DNA from: Luteibacter sp.
GTDB taxonomy: Bacteria; Pseudomonadota; Gammaproteobacteria; Xanthomonadales; Rhodanobacteraceae
Reading direction: 5' to 3'
Assembly (NCBI RefSeq): GCF_009912395.1
Contig: NZ_WNDO01000026.1
Location: 1 to 64,000, forward strand
Length of the DNA stretch: 64,000 nucleotides
Part shown: one piece after another, positions 24,519 to 33,184 of the stretch
How positions within the stretch are numbered: position 1 is the first letter of the stretch
Layout of the letters: every line of letters begins with the position of its first letter
The notes under the pieces: generated by a model
The model's input: the letters and a program-made list of their open reading frames with translations, nothing else
What the model was told of the DNA's origin: nothing
Databases searched by the model: none
Translations under genes and position numbers: made by a program

Positions 24519-25427
24519 TCACGCGGTGAGGTGATGTGCCGCTCGGTACGAACGCGCGCCGACCAGCAGGGCGCCAGAGATCAATAGCGCCAGCACGACC
24601 TGGCTTCGGATCATGTCGGGGTCGCGCAGAGCCGACCCGGTGGCGGCGAGCGCGACGCTCGCCGCCATGCCGACGATGGCACTTCCGTGCCATCCATGGC
24701 GCCATCCCACAAAGACGATGGGCAGCATCATCGCCATGCGTGCCACCTGGCGTATCGTCTCGTCCTGTGTGGTCGTGGCGATCCACGCCAGTCCGGCGAG
24801 TAGGGGCAACGCCACCAGGACGAAGTCGCGGAAGAGGGGGCTGTGCCAGAGCGTTTCGATATTCGCGCCCGGTGCGCGACGTATCCGCTCGTGCAAGGCA
24901 AGCACGGTGGGTGTGACCGTGAGTGCACCAAGATAGGCGCCAAGCACAAAAATCCAGAAATAGGCTGGCACCGACATGTCGGGCCATTTGCCTGGCGATT
25001 CGAGCAGCGCCGCGAGCATGGTGAGCGAGGTCGACGCGGCGGTGATGAGCGAGCATCCCAGCGTGGCGGCAAGGAGCACGCCCATGCGTAGCTGACCGTT
25101 GCGGTTGAACAAGGGGCGATGGCGAAGCAGCGGTTTTACCCACGCCATGCACAACACGACCATCGGGACGGAGGCCGAGATCGCCCAGGGTGTTCCGAAG
25201 CGTGGCGCGCATAGCACGGCGTTTTCGATCAAGGGCAATGTTTCGCCGAGTATCAGTGCAGGCCAGTAGCGCACAGGTAAGAGGAGCAGGCAGGCCAGGC
25301 GCAATCCGGCGGTCAGTATCCAATGGGAAAACGACACATACCGAGCGAGTTCATAGCACGCAGCATAGGCACCGGCGATCGCCAAGTGCTGACCCCAGCG
25401 GTTCCAGTGAGTCGCACTTGCGTTCAC
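24519..25427 (-). CDS. MASE1-domain membrane protein without output domain
   Basis: The 302-residue protein is a polytopic membrane protein of the MASE1 sensor type, with about eight hydrophobic segments such as ILTAGLRLACLLLLPVRYWP, LIENAVLCAPRFGTPWAISA and PAYFWIFVLGAYLGALTVTP. MASE1 normally precedes GGDEF, EAL or histidine kinase modules. Here the protein ends soon after the last helix (SYRAAHHLTA), so no signalling module is present. The start is a GTG at 25427 with an AAGGAACAG ribosome site; the open frame upstream overlaps the divergent lyase and is not coding. It could regulate a partner or act as a transporter-like sensor. Confidence 0.8.
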   Translation of the reverse strand: MNASATHWNRWGQHLAIAGAYAACYELARYVSFSHWILTAGLRLACLLLLPVRYWPALILGETLPLIENAVLCAPRFGTPWAISASVPMVVLCMAWVKPLLRHRPLFNRNGQLRMGVLLAATLGCSLITAASTSLTMLAALLESPGKWPDMSVPAYFWIFVLGAYLGALTVTPTVLALHERIRRAPGANIETLWHSPLFRDFVLVALPLLAGLAWIATTTQDETIRQVARMAMMLPIVFVGWRHGWHGSAIVGMAASVALAATGSALRDPDMIRSQVVLALLISGALLVGARSYRAAHHLTA

Positions 25428-25621
25428 GCCTGTTCCTTCGTCGGTGGGGTGTGGCTCAAGAGTGCCACGATCCAAACAGGGTTTTTTTTGACGTAGTACC
25501 TTCCGGGCAAACGTCGTGGACACTCTTGCCGAATAGGCGTCGCGACGAGGTAGACGGTGCGCTTGCGGTGGTCGCGACGTGCGCGATGAAGGTTGCAGAC
25601 GAAACGAGTTCGCGCCAAACA

Positions 25622-25636
25622 TGTTATGTTGTAACA
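25622..25636 (+). promoter_or_regulatory. Palindrome in the lyase promoter
   Basis: TGTTATGTTGTAACA has matching arms TGTTA and TAACA around five bases and lies 17 bases upstream of the lyase ATG, over the probable promoter or leader. The arrangement suits a repressor operator. No regulator gene is adjacent to support it. Confidence 0.4.
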
Positions 25637-25652
25637 ATATTGGAGTGCGCAT

Positions 25653-27215
25653 ATGACTGCTCGTTTTCGTTTCGTCGCGACGGCGACCTTGCTGGCGATG
25701 GTGCCTTTCGCTTATGCCGGGACGTCGAACGACGCCACGCGCATCGGTCGGACCAGCGTGCCCAAGGCAGCGGAATTCCAGGAGCTCTACGATTTCGACG
25801 CAGCGGCCCAGACGTTGCCGGACGCCACGTTTCCCTATGAGGTGCGCGTCCACCGTGCCCATGTCGTGATGCTGGCGGAGCGCGGCATCATCGGGCACAC
25901 CGACGCCGCGAAGATCCTCCGCGGCCTCGACGTCGTGGATGCGCGGGCGAAAACGGATGCGTCGCTGCGCACGTACCTGCCTTTCGAAGCCGCATTGATC
26001 AAGGCGATTGGCCCGGTGGCCGGGCGCATGCACACCGGGCGCAGCCGGAACGACCTGGCCAACACGGTGAATCGCATGTACTACCGTGAACGCCTCGACG
26101 AGGTCATCACCGCGTTGATCGCACTGCGTGCCACGGTGGTGGACAAGGCGGCGGATCACCTCGATACGGTGATGGTGGTCTACACGCACCGCAAGGAGGC
26201 CCAGCCGATCACCCTGGCGCATTACCTCATGGCGATATCGGAGAGTCTCGGCAAGAGCATCGACCGTTACGAGCAGTTGTATGCGCGGATGAACCAGAGT
26301 CCCCTGGGCGCGGCGGCATCGGCGGGTACGGGGTGGCCATTGGACCGCAAGCGCACGGCCGATTTGCTCGGCTTCGATGGCCTGGTCGTCGATACCATCG
26401 AAGGCACGGCGGGTTGGGACCATATCGCGGAGTTCGCCTCGGACAACGCGATCTACCTCAGTGGTCTGGGTCGATTGGCTTCCGAGATCCAGCTATGGTC
26501 GACGGACGAGTACCGTTCGGCCGAGCTCGACCCTGCCTTCGCGGGTATCAGCTCCATCATGCCGCAGAAGAAGAACCCCGATTCGCTGGAACGCACCCGG
26601 CAGATCGCCGCCAACAGCGTCGGCGCGTTGACCTCGGTGCTCACCTCGCTCAACGCCATCGAGTACCAGCACAGCGTCGTGCGCGTGCCGCTGGAGCCGC
26701 GCTCGATCGATGCGCTGATGGCGGCCACGCATGCCATGACCGGTGTCGTGCGAACGCTGCAACCGGACAAGGCGCGCATGCTGCGCTACGCGGCGGAGAA
26801 CTTTTCTACCATGACGGATTTGGCGGATGCTCTGGTCCGGGAAACGGGCATCGATTTCCGCGAGGCGCACGAGGTGATCGCGCGGGTGGTCAACGAAGCG
26901 ATCGACAAGGGTGTCACTGCGAACCGTATCGACAACGCGATGATCCAGCGTGCCGCCAAGGCCCAGCTTGGCCACGGCCTGACGATATCCGATGCCGCTA
27001 TCCGCGATGCCCTCGATCCCGTTCGTGGCGTGGCCAGGCGAAATGGCGAGGGCGGCCCCGCGCCGGATGCCGTGCGCCGCATGATCGCCACGGCGAGGAC
27101 CGAGATCGCAGCGGAGCGTGAACGCGAGGGCCGGCGCCGCGATGCGCAGGCCGTGGCATCGCGGCGACTCGATGCCGCGGTGTCGTCGGTGGAGGCGTCC
27201 GGCAAGCCTCAGTAG
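25653..27215 (+). CDS. Exported argininosuccinate-lyase-like enzyme (fumarase/aspartase superfamily)
   Basis: A signal peptide (VATATLLAMVPFAYA) precedes a full lyase of the argininosuccinate lyase type. Visible landmarks are GRMHTGRSRND (125-134), the His of YTHRKEAQPITLAH (Thr178-His179), SPLGAAASAGTGWPLDR and the superfamily signature SSIMPQKKNP (300-309) with the loop Ser. The usual S-D-R-D stretch is replaced by TAGWDH, so substrate binding may differ from ArgH. The C-terminus is extended and basic. Cytoplasmic ArgH makes arginine; a secreted version cannot do that. The gene is convergent with lanM and overlaps it by seven bases, so a role in the lanthipeptide locus is inferred. It could instead be a stand-alone periplasmic lyase. 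Confidence 0.8.
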   Translation: MTARFRFVATATLLAMVPFAYAGTSNDATRIGRTSVPKAAEFQELYDFDAAAQTLPDATFPYEVRVHRAHVVMLAERGIIGHTDAAKILRGLDVVDARAKTDASLRTYLPFEAALIKAIGPVAGRMHTGRSRNDLANTVNRMYYRERLDEVITALIALRATVVDKAADHLDTVMVVYTHRKEAQPITLAHYLMAISESLGKSIDRYEQLYARMNQSPLGAAASAGTGWPLDRKRTADLLGFDGLVVDTIEGTAGWDHIAEFASDNAIYLSGLGRLASEIQLWSTDEYRSAELDPAFAGISSIMPQKKNPDSLERTRQIAANSVGALTSVLTSLNAIEYQHSVVRVPLEPRSIDALMAATHAMTGVVRTLQPDKARMLRYAAENFSTMTDLADALVRETGIDFREAHEVIARVVNEAIDKGVTANRIDNAMIQRAAKAQLGHGLTISDAAIRDALDPVRGVARRNGEGGPAPDAVRRMIATARTEIAAEREREGRRRDAQAVASRRLDAAVSSVEASGKPQ

Positions 27216-30082
27216 GCGATGGCCTCGTCACGCTCGCCGATCGATGTCACGGCCGCCGTGCGCAGCCGGTATTCCATCAGCAAGGGTGAGGGGAAGCGGC
27301 ACTCCGGATGCATGCGGCCCAACTGGAGGATCGAACCGGAGACGCCGCTCATCAGGCCGGGATTGTAGGCGTCGCGGGCCAGGCCGCCGACCATGCCGTG
27401 CTCTTCGATGCTGGAGAGCACGAGGGCCACACCGGGCATCTCAACAGGCGGCACCAGAGCCGGATCGATGCGCGCGGCGCGATCCATGAGTTCCCATACG
27501 CTGAGGTCGCCGTGGCACAGCGTATGGTTGTGCCCCCAGGCACCGGCCGCCGCCGCGCGAACGGCGCGACGAAGCGTATGCAGATGGCGGGGATCGCCGG
27601 TGCGTTCGTACAGATCGCAGGCGGCGAAACCGATGCCTACGCTGCCGTGGCACCAGCTGTCGGCGAAGTCGCGGCTTTCGGGCTTGCGTACGTCGATCCA
27701 GTTGCCCGACGCGTCATGCCACAGCGATTCCTCGAAGTCGAAGGCGCGCTCGGCGAGGGACAGCCAGCGCCGCCGGTCATCATCGTCACCCGCGCGACTG
27801 AGGCCCAGGCGTGCAAGGGCCCAGCCGGTTCCCGTGGCGCCATGGGCGAACCCACCCAGCGGCTCGTCGAAGACGGAAGCGGGCCAGCGTGCGCCCTGCG
27901 CATCGACGATCGCGGTGGCTTCCAGATGGTGTCCCGCACGCGCCGCCAGCGACAGCCAGCGTCGGTCGCGCGTGGCTTCCGCGAGATTGAGCAGGGGCAC
28001 GATCATGCCGCTGACGCCTTCGAGGATATCGAGGACAGTTTCGTTCTCGATGTCCTTGCGTTCCAGACGAACGGCCTGCCGTATCGCTTCGTCCAGCCAT
28101 CCCTCGTTCGGGCGGACCTGGTCGAGGGTAAGCCATGTCTGGATTTGCGATCCCAGGCCAATGAAACCGCCGACCGCGTCGGCATCGTCGATCCGCTCGG
28201 AGGCGCGGAGCACGCGCAGCGCACCCTCAAGGGCCTCGTCGACGCCCTCGATGGCATCGGCGCGGCCGTGCCGTACCTCTTCCGCGTAGCTGGCGAGCGT
28301 CAGGACGATACCGCCCAGGCCTACGTAGAGGTTTGGCTGCAAGGTGCGCATGGTCCAGCCGCTGCGGCCGAGGATGGGGCTGATCCAGGTGATCGTGCCG
28401 TCGTCGCCACGTACGGACAGGCGCAGCAATTGTTCCAGGGTCCGTCGCAGCAGCGCCCGCCGACGCCGGTCGAGGTCGGCGGCATACGGATGCCGGGCGG
28501 CAAGATCGTAGGGGAGGCGTTTGTCGTCGTTGAGGCGCACGTTGAGATGCGCGGTCACGAGCGCGCCACGAATGGTCAGTTCCTCCAGTTCGAGGCGCAT
28601 GTCCAGCCAGGCCTGGAACACCTCGCCCAGTTGGGCCGGATCGAGGGCATTGGCGAAGACGGGGACATCGCCGTAGCGCATGTCGTCGATCTCGCCAGCG
28701 ATGATGGTCGGATCGGACGGGGCGATAGGAATGGCGGCGGCGTTGAGCGAGAGCAGCTCGGTGGCCCGCGCTACCGCGGCGGCTTCATCGTGCAGCGATG
28801 CGGGGTGCCAGAGCATGCGCATCACTTCTACGTAGGCCTGGGTGGGTCGCAGGATCTGCCGGATGCGGCAGCCGACGAAGGCGTGCAGAAGCGGCTTGAG
28901 TGCGCCTTGGCGATGCATTTCCGACAGCGTTGCCGTGACGCTCAGGAAACCATCGACGATCCGTTCCCAGAAGCGCGAAATGTCCGGATCCGCGCAGGGA
29001 TGGTTCTTGGCCGCGTCCAGGTCGATGCTGACCAGCCCGACACGCGCGTCGGTGGTGCCGCCGTTGACGATTTCCGGCACGCGGATCTTCGGCTGTTCGC
29101 CGCGTAGGGCGCCGATGGCGGAAATATCCACGCCGTCCAGGCCGAGGGTGGGCGAGCGGAAGGGGACAAGTCCCGTGCGCAATACCGACGAGCGGATCAG
29201 TGCCTGGGCGAGATCCACGGCCTGCCCCTTGCCCGAGGGAGGTAGCGGCACCTCGGTGACGAACAAGCTTTCGACGTCCACCACGTGCGGGACGATCGAC
29301 GTAGCGATGAGGTTTTCGTAGTGGATATCGGTACCGCCGAGCAAGCGCATGACGGCGAGCCAGTGCCCGACGTTGCGATAGAAGATGTCCAGCTCGGCAT
29401 CGTCGCGGCAGTGGACGTGCTCTACGTGATGGGCCCATCCGTACGCTCCCCGATCGAACACGGCGGGAACGCGGATGCGCGAGGGATCGCCCGGGAATAC
29501 GGTATCGAGGAAGCGTTCCAGCGCCGCGTCCACGCGGAGCGAGCGCGGCTTGTACATGAGCGTGCCACCGGCAAAGTCCAGCTTCGCGACGGATTGGCCT
29601 GCGTCGTGGACATCGCCTTCGCCGAGATGGATCGCGCGCAGCGCGCCAAGCGTGTGTCCACTGAACGTCGACAGGGCCTCACGGTCGATGGCGATCCGGT
29701 CCAGCATCGTCACGATGGCCTGGCGCTGCTGTTCAAGTACGCGGGTCAATCGTGGTGCAAGCGCGGGATAGCGTCGCTCGATCGCTTCGATGAACTCGCT
29801 CGTGGTGGCCCGGGCGATGAAGGCGGCGAAGCGGATGTCGTCGGAACCTTCCGGCAGCTCGCCGCCAAGCTTGGCGGCATGCAGTTCGAGTAGGAGGACG
29901 CGATTGAGCTTGCGCTCGGCATTGAGCAGCAACGCACGATCCGCCATATCGGAGACGAGGCGTCGTTCGTCGTCGTCGAGGCCGGGTTGGGAGGCGATGT
30001 CCGCCGCGAGTTGCCGACGCACGTCGGTCGTGAGGAAGGCGATGACAGGAGCGAATGCGTTCTGCGGCGCGGAAGCGTCCAT
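27209..30082 (-). CDS. lanM: LanM class II lanthipeptide synthetase
   Basis: LanM dehydrates Ser/Thr of a precursor and joins them to Cys as (methyl)lanthionine. The N-terminal DUF4135 dehydratase shows GDVHDAGQSVAKLDF, LMYKPRSLRVD and GGTDIHYENLIA, with VDVESLF. The C-terminal LanC cyclase has GFAHGATGTGWAL (about 744) and two zinc motifs, WCHGSVGIGF (about 809) and LCHGDLSVWEL (about 855). All key parts appear intact; 957 residues is normal. I chose ATG 30082, since the frame upstream runs into the hairpin that follows the precursor gene. The ribosome site is weak. It acts in the cytoplasm before export. Confidence 0.92.
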   Translation of the reverse strand: MDASAPQNAFAPVIAFLTTDVRRQLAADIASQPGLDDDERRLVSDMADRALLLNAERKLNRVLLLELHAAKLGGELPEGSDDIRFAAFIARATTSEFIEAIERRYPALAPRLTRVLEQQRQAIVTMLDRIAIDREALSTFSGHTLGALRAIHLGEGDVHDAGQSVAKLDFAGGTLMYKPRSLRVDAALERFLDTVFPGDPSRIRVPAVFDRGAYGWAHHVEHVHCRDDAELDIFYRNVGHWLAVMRLLGGTDIHYENLIATSIVPHVVDVESLFVTEVPLPPSGKGQAVDLAQALIRSSVLRTGLVPFRSPTLGLDGVDISAIGALRGEQPKIRVPEIVNGGTTDARVGLVSIDLDAAKNHPCADPDISRFWERIVDGFLSVTATLSEMHRQGALKPLLHAFVGCRIRQILRPTQAYVEVMRMLWHPASLHDEAAAVARATELLSLNAAAIPIAPSDPTIIAGEIDDMRYGDVPVFANALDPAQLGEVFQAWLDMRLELEELTIRGALVTAHLNVRLNDDKRLPYDLAARHPYAADLDRRRRALLRRTLEQLLRLSVRGDDGTITWISPILGRSGWTMRTLQPNLYVGLGGIVLTLASYAEEVRHGRADAIEGVDEALEGALRVLRASERIDDADAVGGFIGLGSQIQTWLTLDQVRPNEGWLDEAIRQAVRLERKDIENETVLDILEGVSGMIVPLLNLAEATRDRRWLSLAARAGHHLEATAIVDAQGARWPASVFDEPLGGFAHGATGTGWALARLGLSRAGDDDDRRRWLSLAERAFDFEESLWHDASGNWIDVRKPESRDFADSWCHGSVGIGFAACDLYERTGDPRHLHTLRRAVRAAAAGAWGHNHTLCHGDLSVWELMDRAARIDPALVPPVEMPGVALVLSSIEEHGMVGGLARDAYNPGLMSGVSGSILQLGRMHPECRFPSPLLMEYRLRTAAVTSIGERDEAIAY

Positions 30083-30123
30083 GGACCGTCCCGGATATCC
30101 CGTGGTAAGACCGAAGGAGAAGG

Positions 30124-30152
30124 GATAGCCGTGGCGGCCTGCCACGGCTATC
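30124..30152 (-). terminator. Perfect hairpin between precursor and lanM
   Basis: GATAGCCGTGGC (30124-30135) pairs fully with GCCACGGCTATC (30141-30152) around five bases. It lies 18 bases after the precursor stop and 42 bases before the lanM ATG. On the minus strand it is followed by CCTTCTCC, not a clear T run, so it is probably a partial terminator that lowers lanM expression relative to the precursor, or an RNA 3' end. Confidence 0.7.
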
Positions 30153-30169
30153 GGTGCTACGGCTGCTTG

Positions 30170-30358
30170 TTAGCAGCAGGCACCCGGCCGGGAGGCCGTA
30201 CAGGAGCTACAGCGGGAGTCCAGCGCCACTTCGGCGTTGGTCATCGCGATCATCGTGTTGGTCAGGCCCTCGGTGTAAAGCGAGCCCGCCGGATTGTCAT
30301 ACCCACCTACGCTATCGGCACCACTCAACCAACCCACAAGGATCTTGTCGGTCTGCAT
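30170..30358 (-). CDS. lanA: Lanthipeptide precursor (62 residues)
   Basis: A short gene from ATG 30358, preceded by a GGGAG ribosome site, encodes a 62-residue peptide directly upstream of lanM on the same strand. The leader-like part (MQTDKILVGWLSGADS, then YDNPAGSLYTEG) resembles class II leaders with an I..GW and NPAG pattern. The tail from about Ser48 to Cys62 holds four Cys (50, 53, 61, 62) and Ser/Thr at 48, 51, 52, 54 and 56, which can form up to four rings. Thr35 and Thr40 could also be modified. The cleavage site is not obvious; Gly18-Gly19 is the only double glycine. The gene is easily missed because a longer random frame runs through it. Confidence 0.85.
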   Translation of the reverse strand: MQTDKILVGWLSGADSVGGYDNPAGSLYTEGLTNTMIAMTNAEVALDSRCSSCTASRPGACC

Positions 30359-30575
30359 TGGAGTACTCCCTGGTGTTATGGGTCTGCGCCCGGAATGAGA
30401 AGGACGTGCATCGCAGCGGGCGCTTCCGCGACGACGCCATCGGATCATTCTGCAGAGTCGCGGACAAGGACTTGGCGTTACGTGCCGAATTTGCATGGCG
30501 AACGCGACAGGTATCCGCACGGCCTCTCTGGCAGGATGCACGTTACCGGCCAGCGAAGGAGGGAAGGACACCTCG
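30359..30575. promoter_or_regulatory. Divergent promoter region of precursor and exporter
   Basis: These 217 bases separate the precursor (minus) from the exporter (plus) and must hold both promoters. I see no convincing palindrome or -35/-10 pair. The exporter ribosome site AGGAGGGAAGG lies at 30557-30567. Confidence 0.45.
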
Positions 30576-32240
30576 ATGATCCTGAAACGCTTCATCATGC
30601 GGCACCGCGGCCTGGTGCTGGCTGCGGTGGGTCTATCGGCGGCGAGCGCGCTGTCGACGATGATGCTGCTCTCGCGCATCAACGACCTCGCCGCCCACGG
30701 TATCGGTACCGATCGTGTCGGCCCGCTGCTGGCCGGCGCCGGGTGGCTGCTGGCTGTGCTGGCAGCCAGCACGACCTCGCAATTTATTCTCGCTCGCCTG
30801 GGCGGCGATCTGGTGGCGCAACTGCGCCTGGACCTTTCGCGCCGTTTCATCGACCTGGAATACGAGAAGCTCGCCAATGAGAAGCACACGGTCTTCGGTT
30901 CGCTCATCGAGGACGTGGCCAGCATCGCGCCGCTGGTGCTCGTGGCGCCGTTGCTTGCCTACAACGGCCTGCTGCTGGTTCTCTACGTCGTCTACCTTGG
31001 CAGCGTCTCGTTGCCACTGCTTGGCGTCATGCTGGTGTTCCTCGGCGCGACGGCGCTGACCTCGATCGTGTTCGAACGTCTACTTCGTCATCGCTTCGAC
31101 GGCGTGCGCGCGGCTAATGAAAAACTGTATGAGTACTTTCGCTTCATCAGCGAGGGGAAAAAGGAAATGTCCCTCAACACCGCGAGGGCGCGGCATGTCG
31201 AACGGGAACTGATCCGTCCGGCGATCTTCCATGCCCGCCGCCTGACGGTACAGGTGCATACGGGGCTCGGCTTCAACGAGGCCTGGTCGGCGGTGATGCT
31301 GTACGCGTCGGTGTTCGTGATCGTCTATCTGGGAAGCGCCGCGCTTTCGCTGCCCCAGGCGACCATCCTCCGCTTCGTGATCGGTGCCCTGTTCCTGAGC
31401 GGACCGGTCGCCTTCATCGTCAGCGCGGCGCGACAGGTTGGCGTGGGTACCGCGGCCCTGCGGCACCTCCAGAAGGTCGGTCTGGACCTCGATAGCGATG
31501 CGATTCCGATTCAGGAGGAGAGCCTCGCGGCGGATAGCTGCTCGTGGCATCGAATCGCGTTGCGTGATGTCAGCTACGCCTATCCCGGTGACCAGGAAGA
31601 CCGTGTCGCCTTAGGGCCCGTGGACCTGGAAGTGCGGCGTGGGGAGCTGCTGTTCATCGTGGGGGGGAACGGCAGCGGCAAGTCGACCCTCCTTCTTCTG
31701 CTGGCGTCGCTCATCGCACCGCGTTCCGGCGAACTCCTGGTCGATGGTGCGCCCGTGGCAGCCGATATCGATCACCATCGGCGCCGTTTTACCGGTGTGT
31801 TCGGTGATTTCTTCCTATTTCCGCATGTGCTCGACGATAAGGGCGATCCGTTGCCGGACGAGCGCATCCGCGAACTGCTGGCGACGCTGGGTCTGGGCTC
31901 GCTGGTGAGCGTGGAAGGCGGAGAGCTATCGAAGCTCACCTTGTCCACCGGGCAACGCAAGCGCCTGGCGCTTCTCCAGTGTTATGCGGAAGACCGCGAT
32001 ATCTTCTTCTTCGACGAATGGGCGGCCGACCAGGACGTCCACTTCCGCGACTACTTCTACCGCTCGCTCCTGCCGGACCTGAAGGCGCGCGGGAAGACCG
32101 TGGTGGCGATCAGTCACGACGACCGTTATTTCCACCTCGCCGACCGCGTCGTGAAGCTGGACGCCGGTCGTATCGTGTCCGATACCCGACAGCGTGCGAA
32201 TGCCGGGGCTATGGCGGAGTCCTCGACGCTTTTGTCCTGA
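30576..32240 (+). CDS. Cyclic-peptide-export-type ABC transporter (SyrD/PvdE-like)
   Basis: The 554-residue half transporter has six hydrophobic segments in residues 1-300 and an ATPase domain after about 340. Walker A is GGNGSGKST, the signature region LSTGQRKRLALL, and Walker B DIFFFDEWAADQD, the last two closely matching the SyrD/PvdE cyclic-peptide exporters. It probably moves the modified peptide across the inner membrane. There is no N-terminal C39 peptidase domain, so it cannot cut a leader as LanT does. ATG 30576 has a strong AGGAGGGAAGG ribosome site. It is divergent from the precursor. Confidence 0.88.
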   Translation: MILKRFIMRHRGLVLAAVGLSAASALSTMMLLSRINDLAAHGIGTDRVGPLLAGAGWLLAVLAASTTSQFILARLGGDLVAQLRLDLSRRFIDLEYEKLANEKHTVFGSLIEDVASIAPLVLVAPLLAYNGLLLVLYVVYLGSVSLPLLGVMLVFLGATALTSIVFERLLRHRFDGVRAANEKLYEYFRFISEGKKEMSLNTARARHVERELIRPAIFHARRLTVQVHTGLGFNEAWSAVMLYASVFVIVYLGSAALSLPQATILRFVIGALFLSGPVAFIVSAARQVGVGTAALRHLQKVGLDLDSDAIPIQEESLAADSCSWHRIALRDVSYAYPGDQEDRVALGPVDLEVRRGELLFIVGGNGSGKSTLLLLLASLIAPRSGELLVDGAPVAADIDHHRRRFTGVFGDFFLFPHVLDDKGDPLPDERIRELLATLGLGSLVSVEGGELSKLTLSTGQRKRLALLQCYAEDRDIFFFDEWAADQDVHFRDYFYRSLLPDLKARGKTVVAISHDDRYFHLADRVVKLDAGRIVSDTRQRANAGAMAESSTLLS

Positions 32241-32334
32241 AACAGCGGCCGGCCGGGGCCATGTCAATCCGGATCAAATCCCCGTCCAGGCGGAACCGGT
32301 AGGATCGTTCCCGTAGAGCGAACCGGGGGCGGGC

Positions 32335-33156
32335 ATGGCGGTGGTGCAGAAGGCGGTCTGGTACATCGAAAGCCACTCCGGCGAGGCGCTGGCGTTGGCG
32401 GATGTCGCCCGGGCGGTGGGGGTGTCGCCTTACCATCTGGCCCGGGTGTTCCAGTCCGTCACGGGATGTCCGGTGGTGCGGTATCTGCGCGCTCGTCGAT
32501 TGAGCGAAGCCGCGCGCCAACTTGCCGATGGCGCGCGTGACATCCTCTCGGTGGCACTGGCGGCGGGGTATGGCTCGCACGAGGCGTTCACGCGGGCATT
32601 CCGCGAGCAGTTCGGGCGTACGCCCGAGGACGTGCGGCAGCACGGGTTGGGCAACGTGACGTTGGTCGAGGCGATCCGCGTGATGCAGGATGCGCCACCC
32701 GAGGCCCAGGTGCCTCGGGTGGTCGATGCCGGGCCACTTTTGCTCGCAGGCCTGGCGGCGCGCTATCGAGGCACCGATACAGCGGGCATTCCGGCTCAGT
32801 GGCAGCGTTTCGAGATGGGTCTGTCGCCGTCCCGCCGAACTCGGTATGCCTATGGCGTGTGCTTTAACAACGACGACGACGGCAACTTTGATTATCTGGC
32901 AGCCTACGAAGTGGCCAGTTTTACCGGCGCGCGCACGGATGACACGCGACTTCGATTGCCAAGGCGCCGTTACGCCGTCGTCCGTCATCACGGCCATGTC
33001 GGCTCCATTCCGCAGACCTGGCGGGCACTTATGCAGTCATGGTTGCCGGCCGCCGGCCTGATCGCAGCGGATGCGCCGGAATTCGAACGCTATGACGAAG
33101 CCTTTGATCCGGCCACGGGACGGGGCGGCGTCGAGATATGGGTGCCGCTCGACTGA
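32335..33156 (+). CDS. AraC-family regulator with GyrI-like ligand domain
   Basis: The N-terminal half carries two helix-turn-helix motifs (LADVARAVGVSPYHLARVFQ and LSVALAAGYGSHEAFTRAFR). The C-terminal half (from about 120) is a GyrI-like binding fold ending RGGVEIWVPLD. Such proteins resemble Rob/SoxS-like activators that sense hydrophobic compounds. It begins 95 bases after the exporter on the same strand and may be cotranscribed, but there is no proof that it controls the lanthipeptide locus. Confidence 0.85.
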   Translation: MAVVQKAVWYIESHSGEALALADVARAVGVSPYHLARVFQSVTGCPVVRYLRARRLSEAARQLADGARDILSVALAAGYGSHEAFTRAFREQFGRTPEDVRQHGLGNVTLVEAIRVMQDAPPEAQVPRVVDAGPLLLAGLAARYRGTDTAGIPAQWQRFEMGLSPSRRTRYAYGVCFNNDDDGNFDYLAAYEVASFTGARTDDTRLRLPRRRYAVVRHHGHVGSIPQTWRALMQSWLPAAGLIAADAPEFERYDEAFDPATGRGGVEIWVPLD

Positions 33157-33184
33157 GCGTCAGTCTTCACCACGGGGAACTACC

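Noticed and set aside
24519-26423. A long minus open frame that extends the MASE1 protein to 634 residues
   Set aside because: Beyond 25427 it runs through the divergent lyase gene as its antisense, has no recognisable protein pattern, and the GTG at 25427 has a good ribosome site.
27308-29107. A 599-codon plus frame opposite lanM
   Set aside because: It is antisense to LanM, whose zinc motifs and dehydratase blocks are clear; no motif is seen in this frame.
30359-30925. A minus open frame that would make the precursor 251 residues long
   Set aside because: The upstream part is antisense to the exporter gene and reads as random sequence; the ribosome site and leader pattern support the ATG at 30358.
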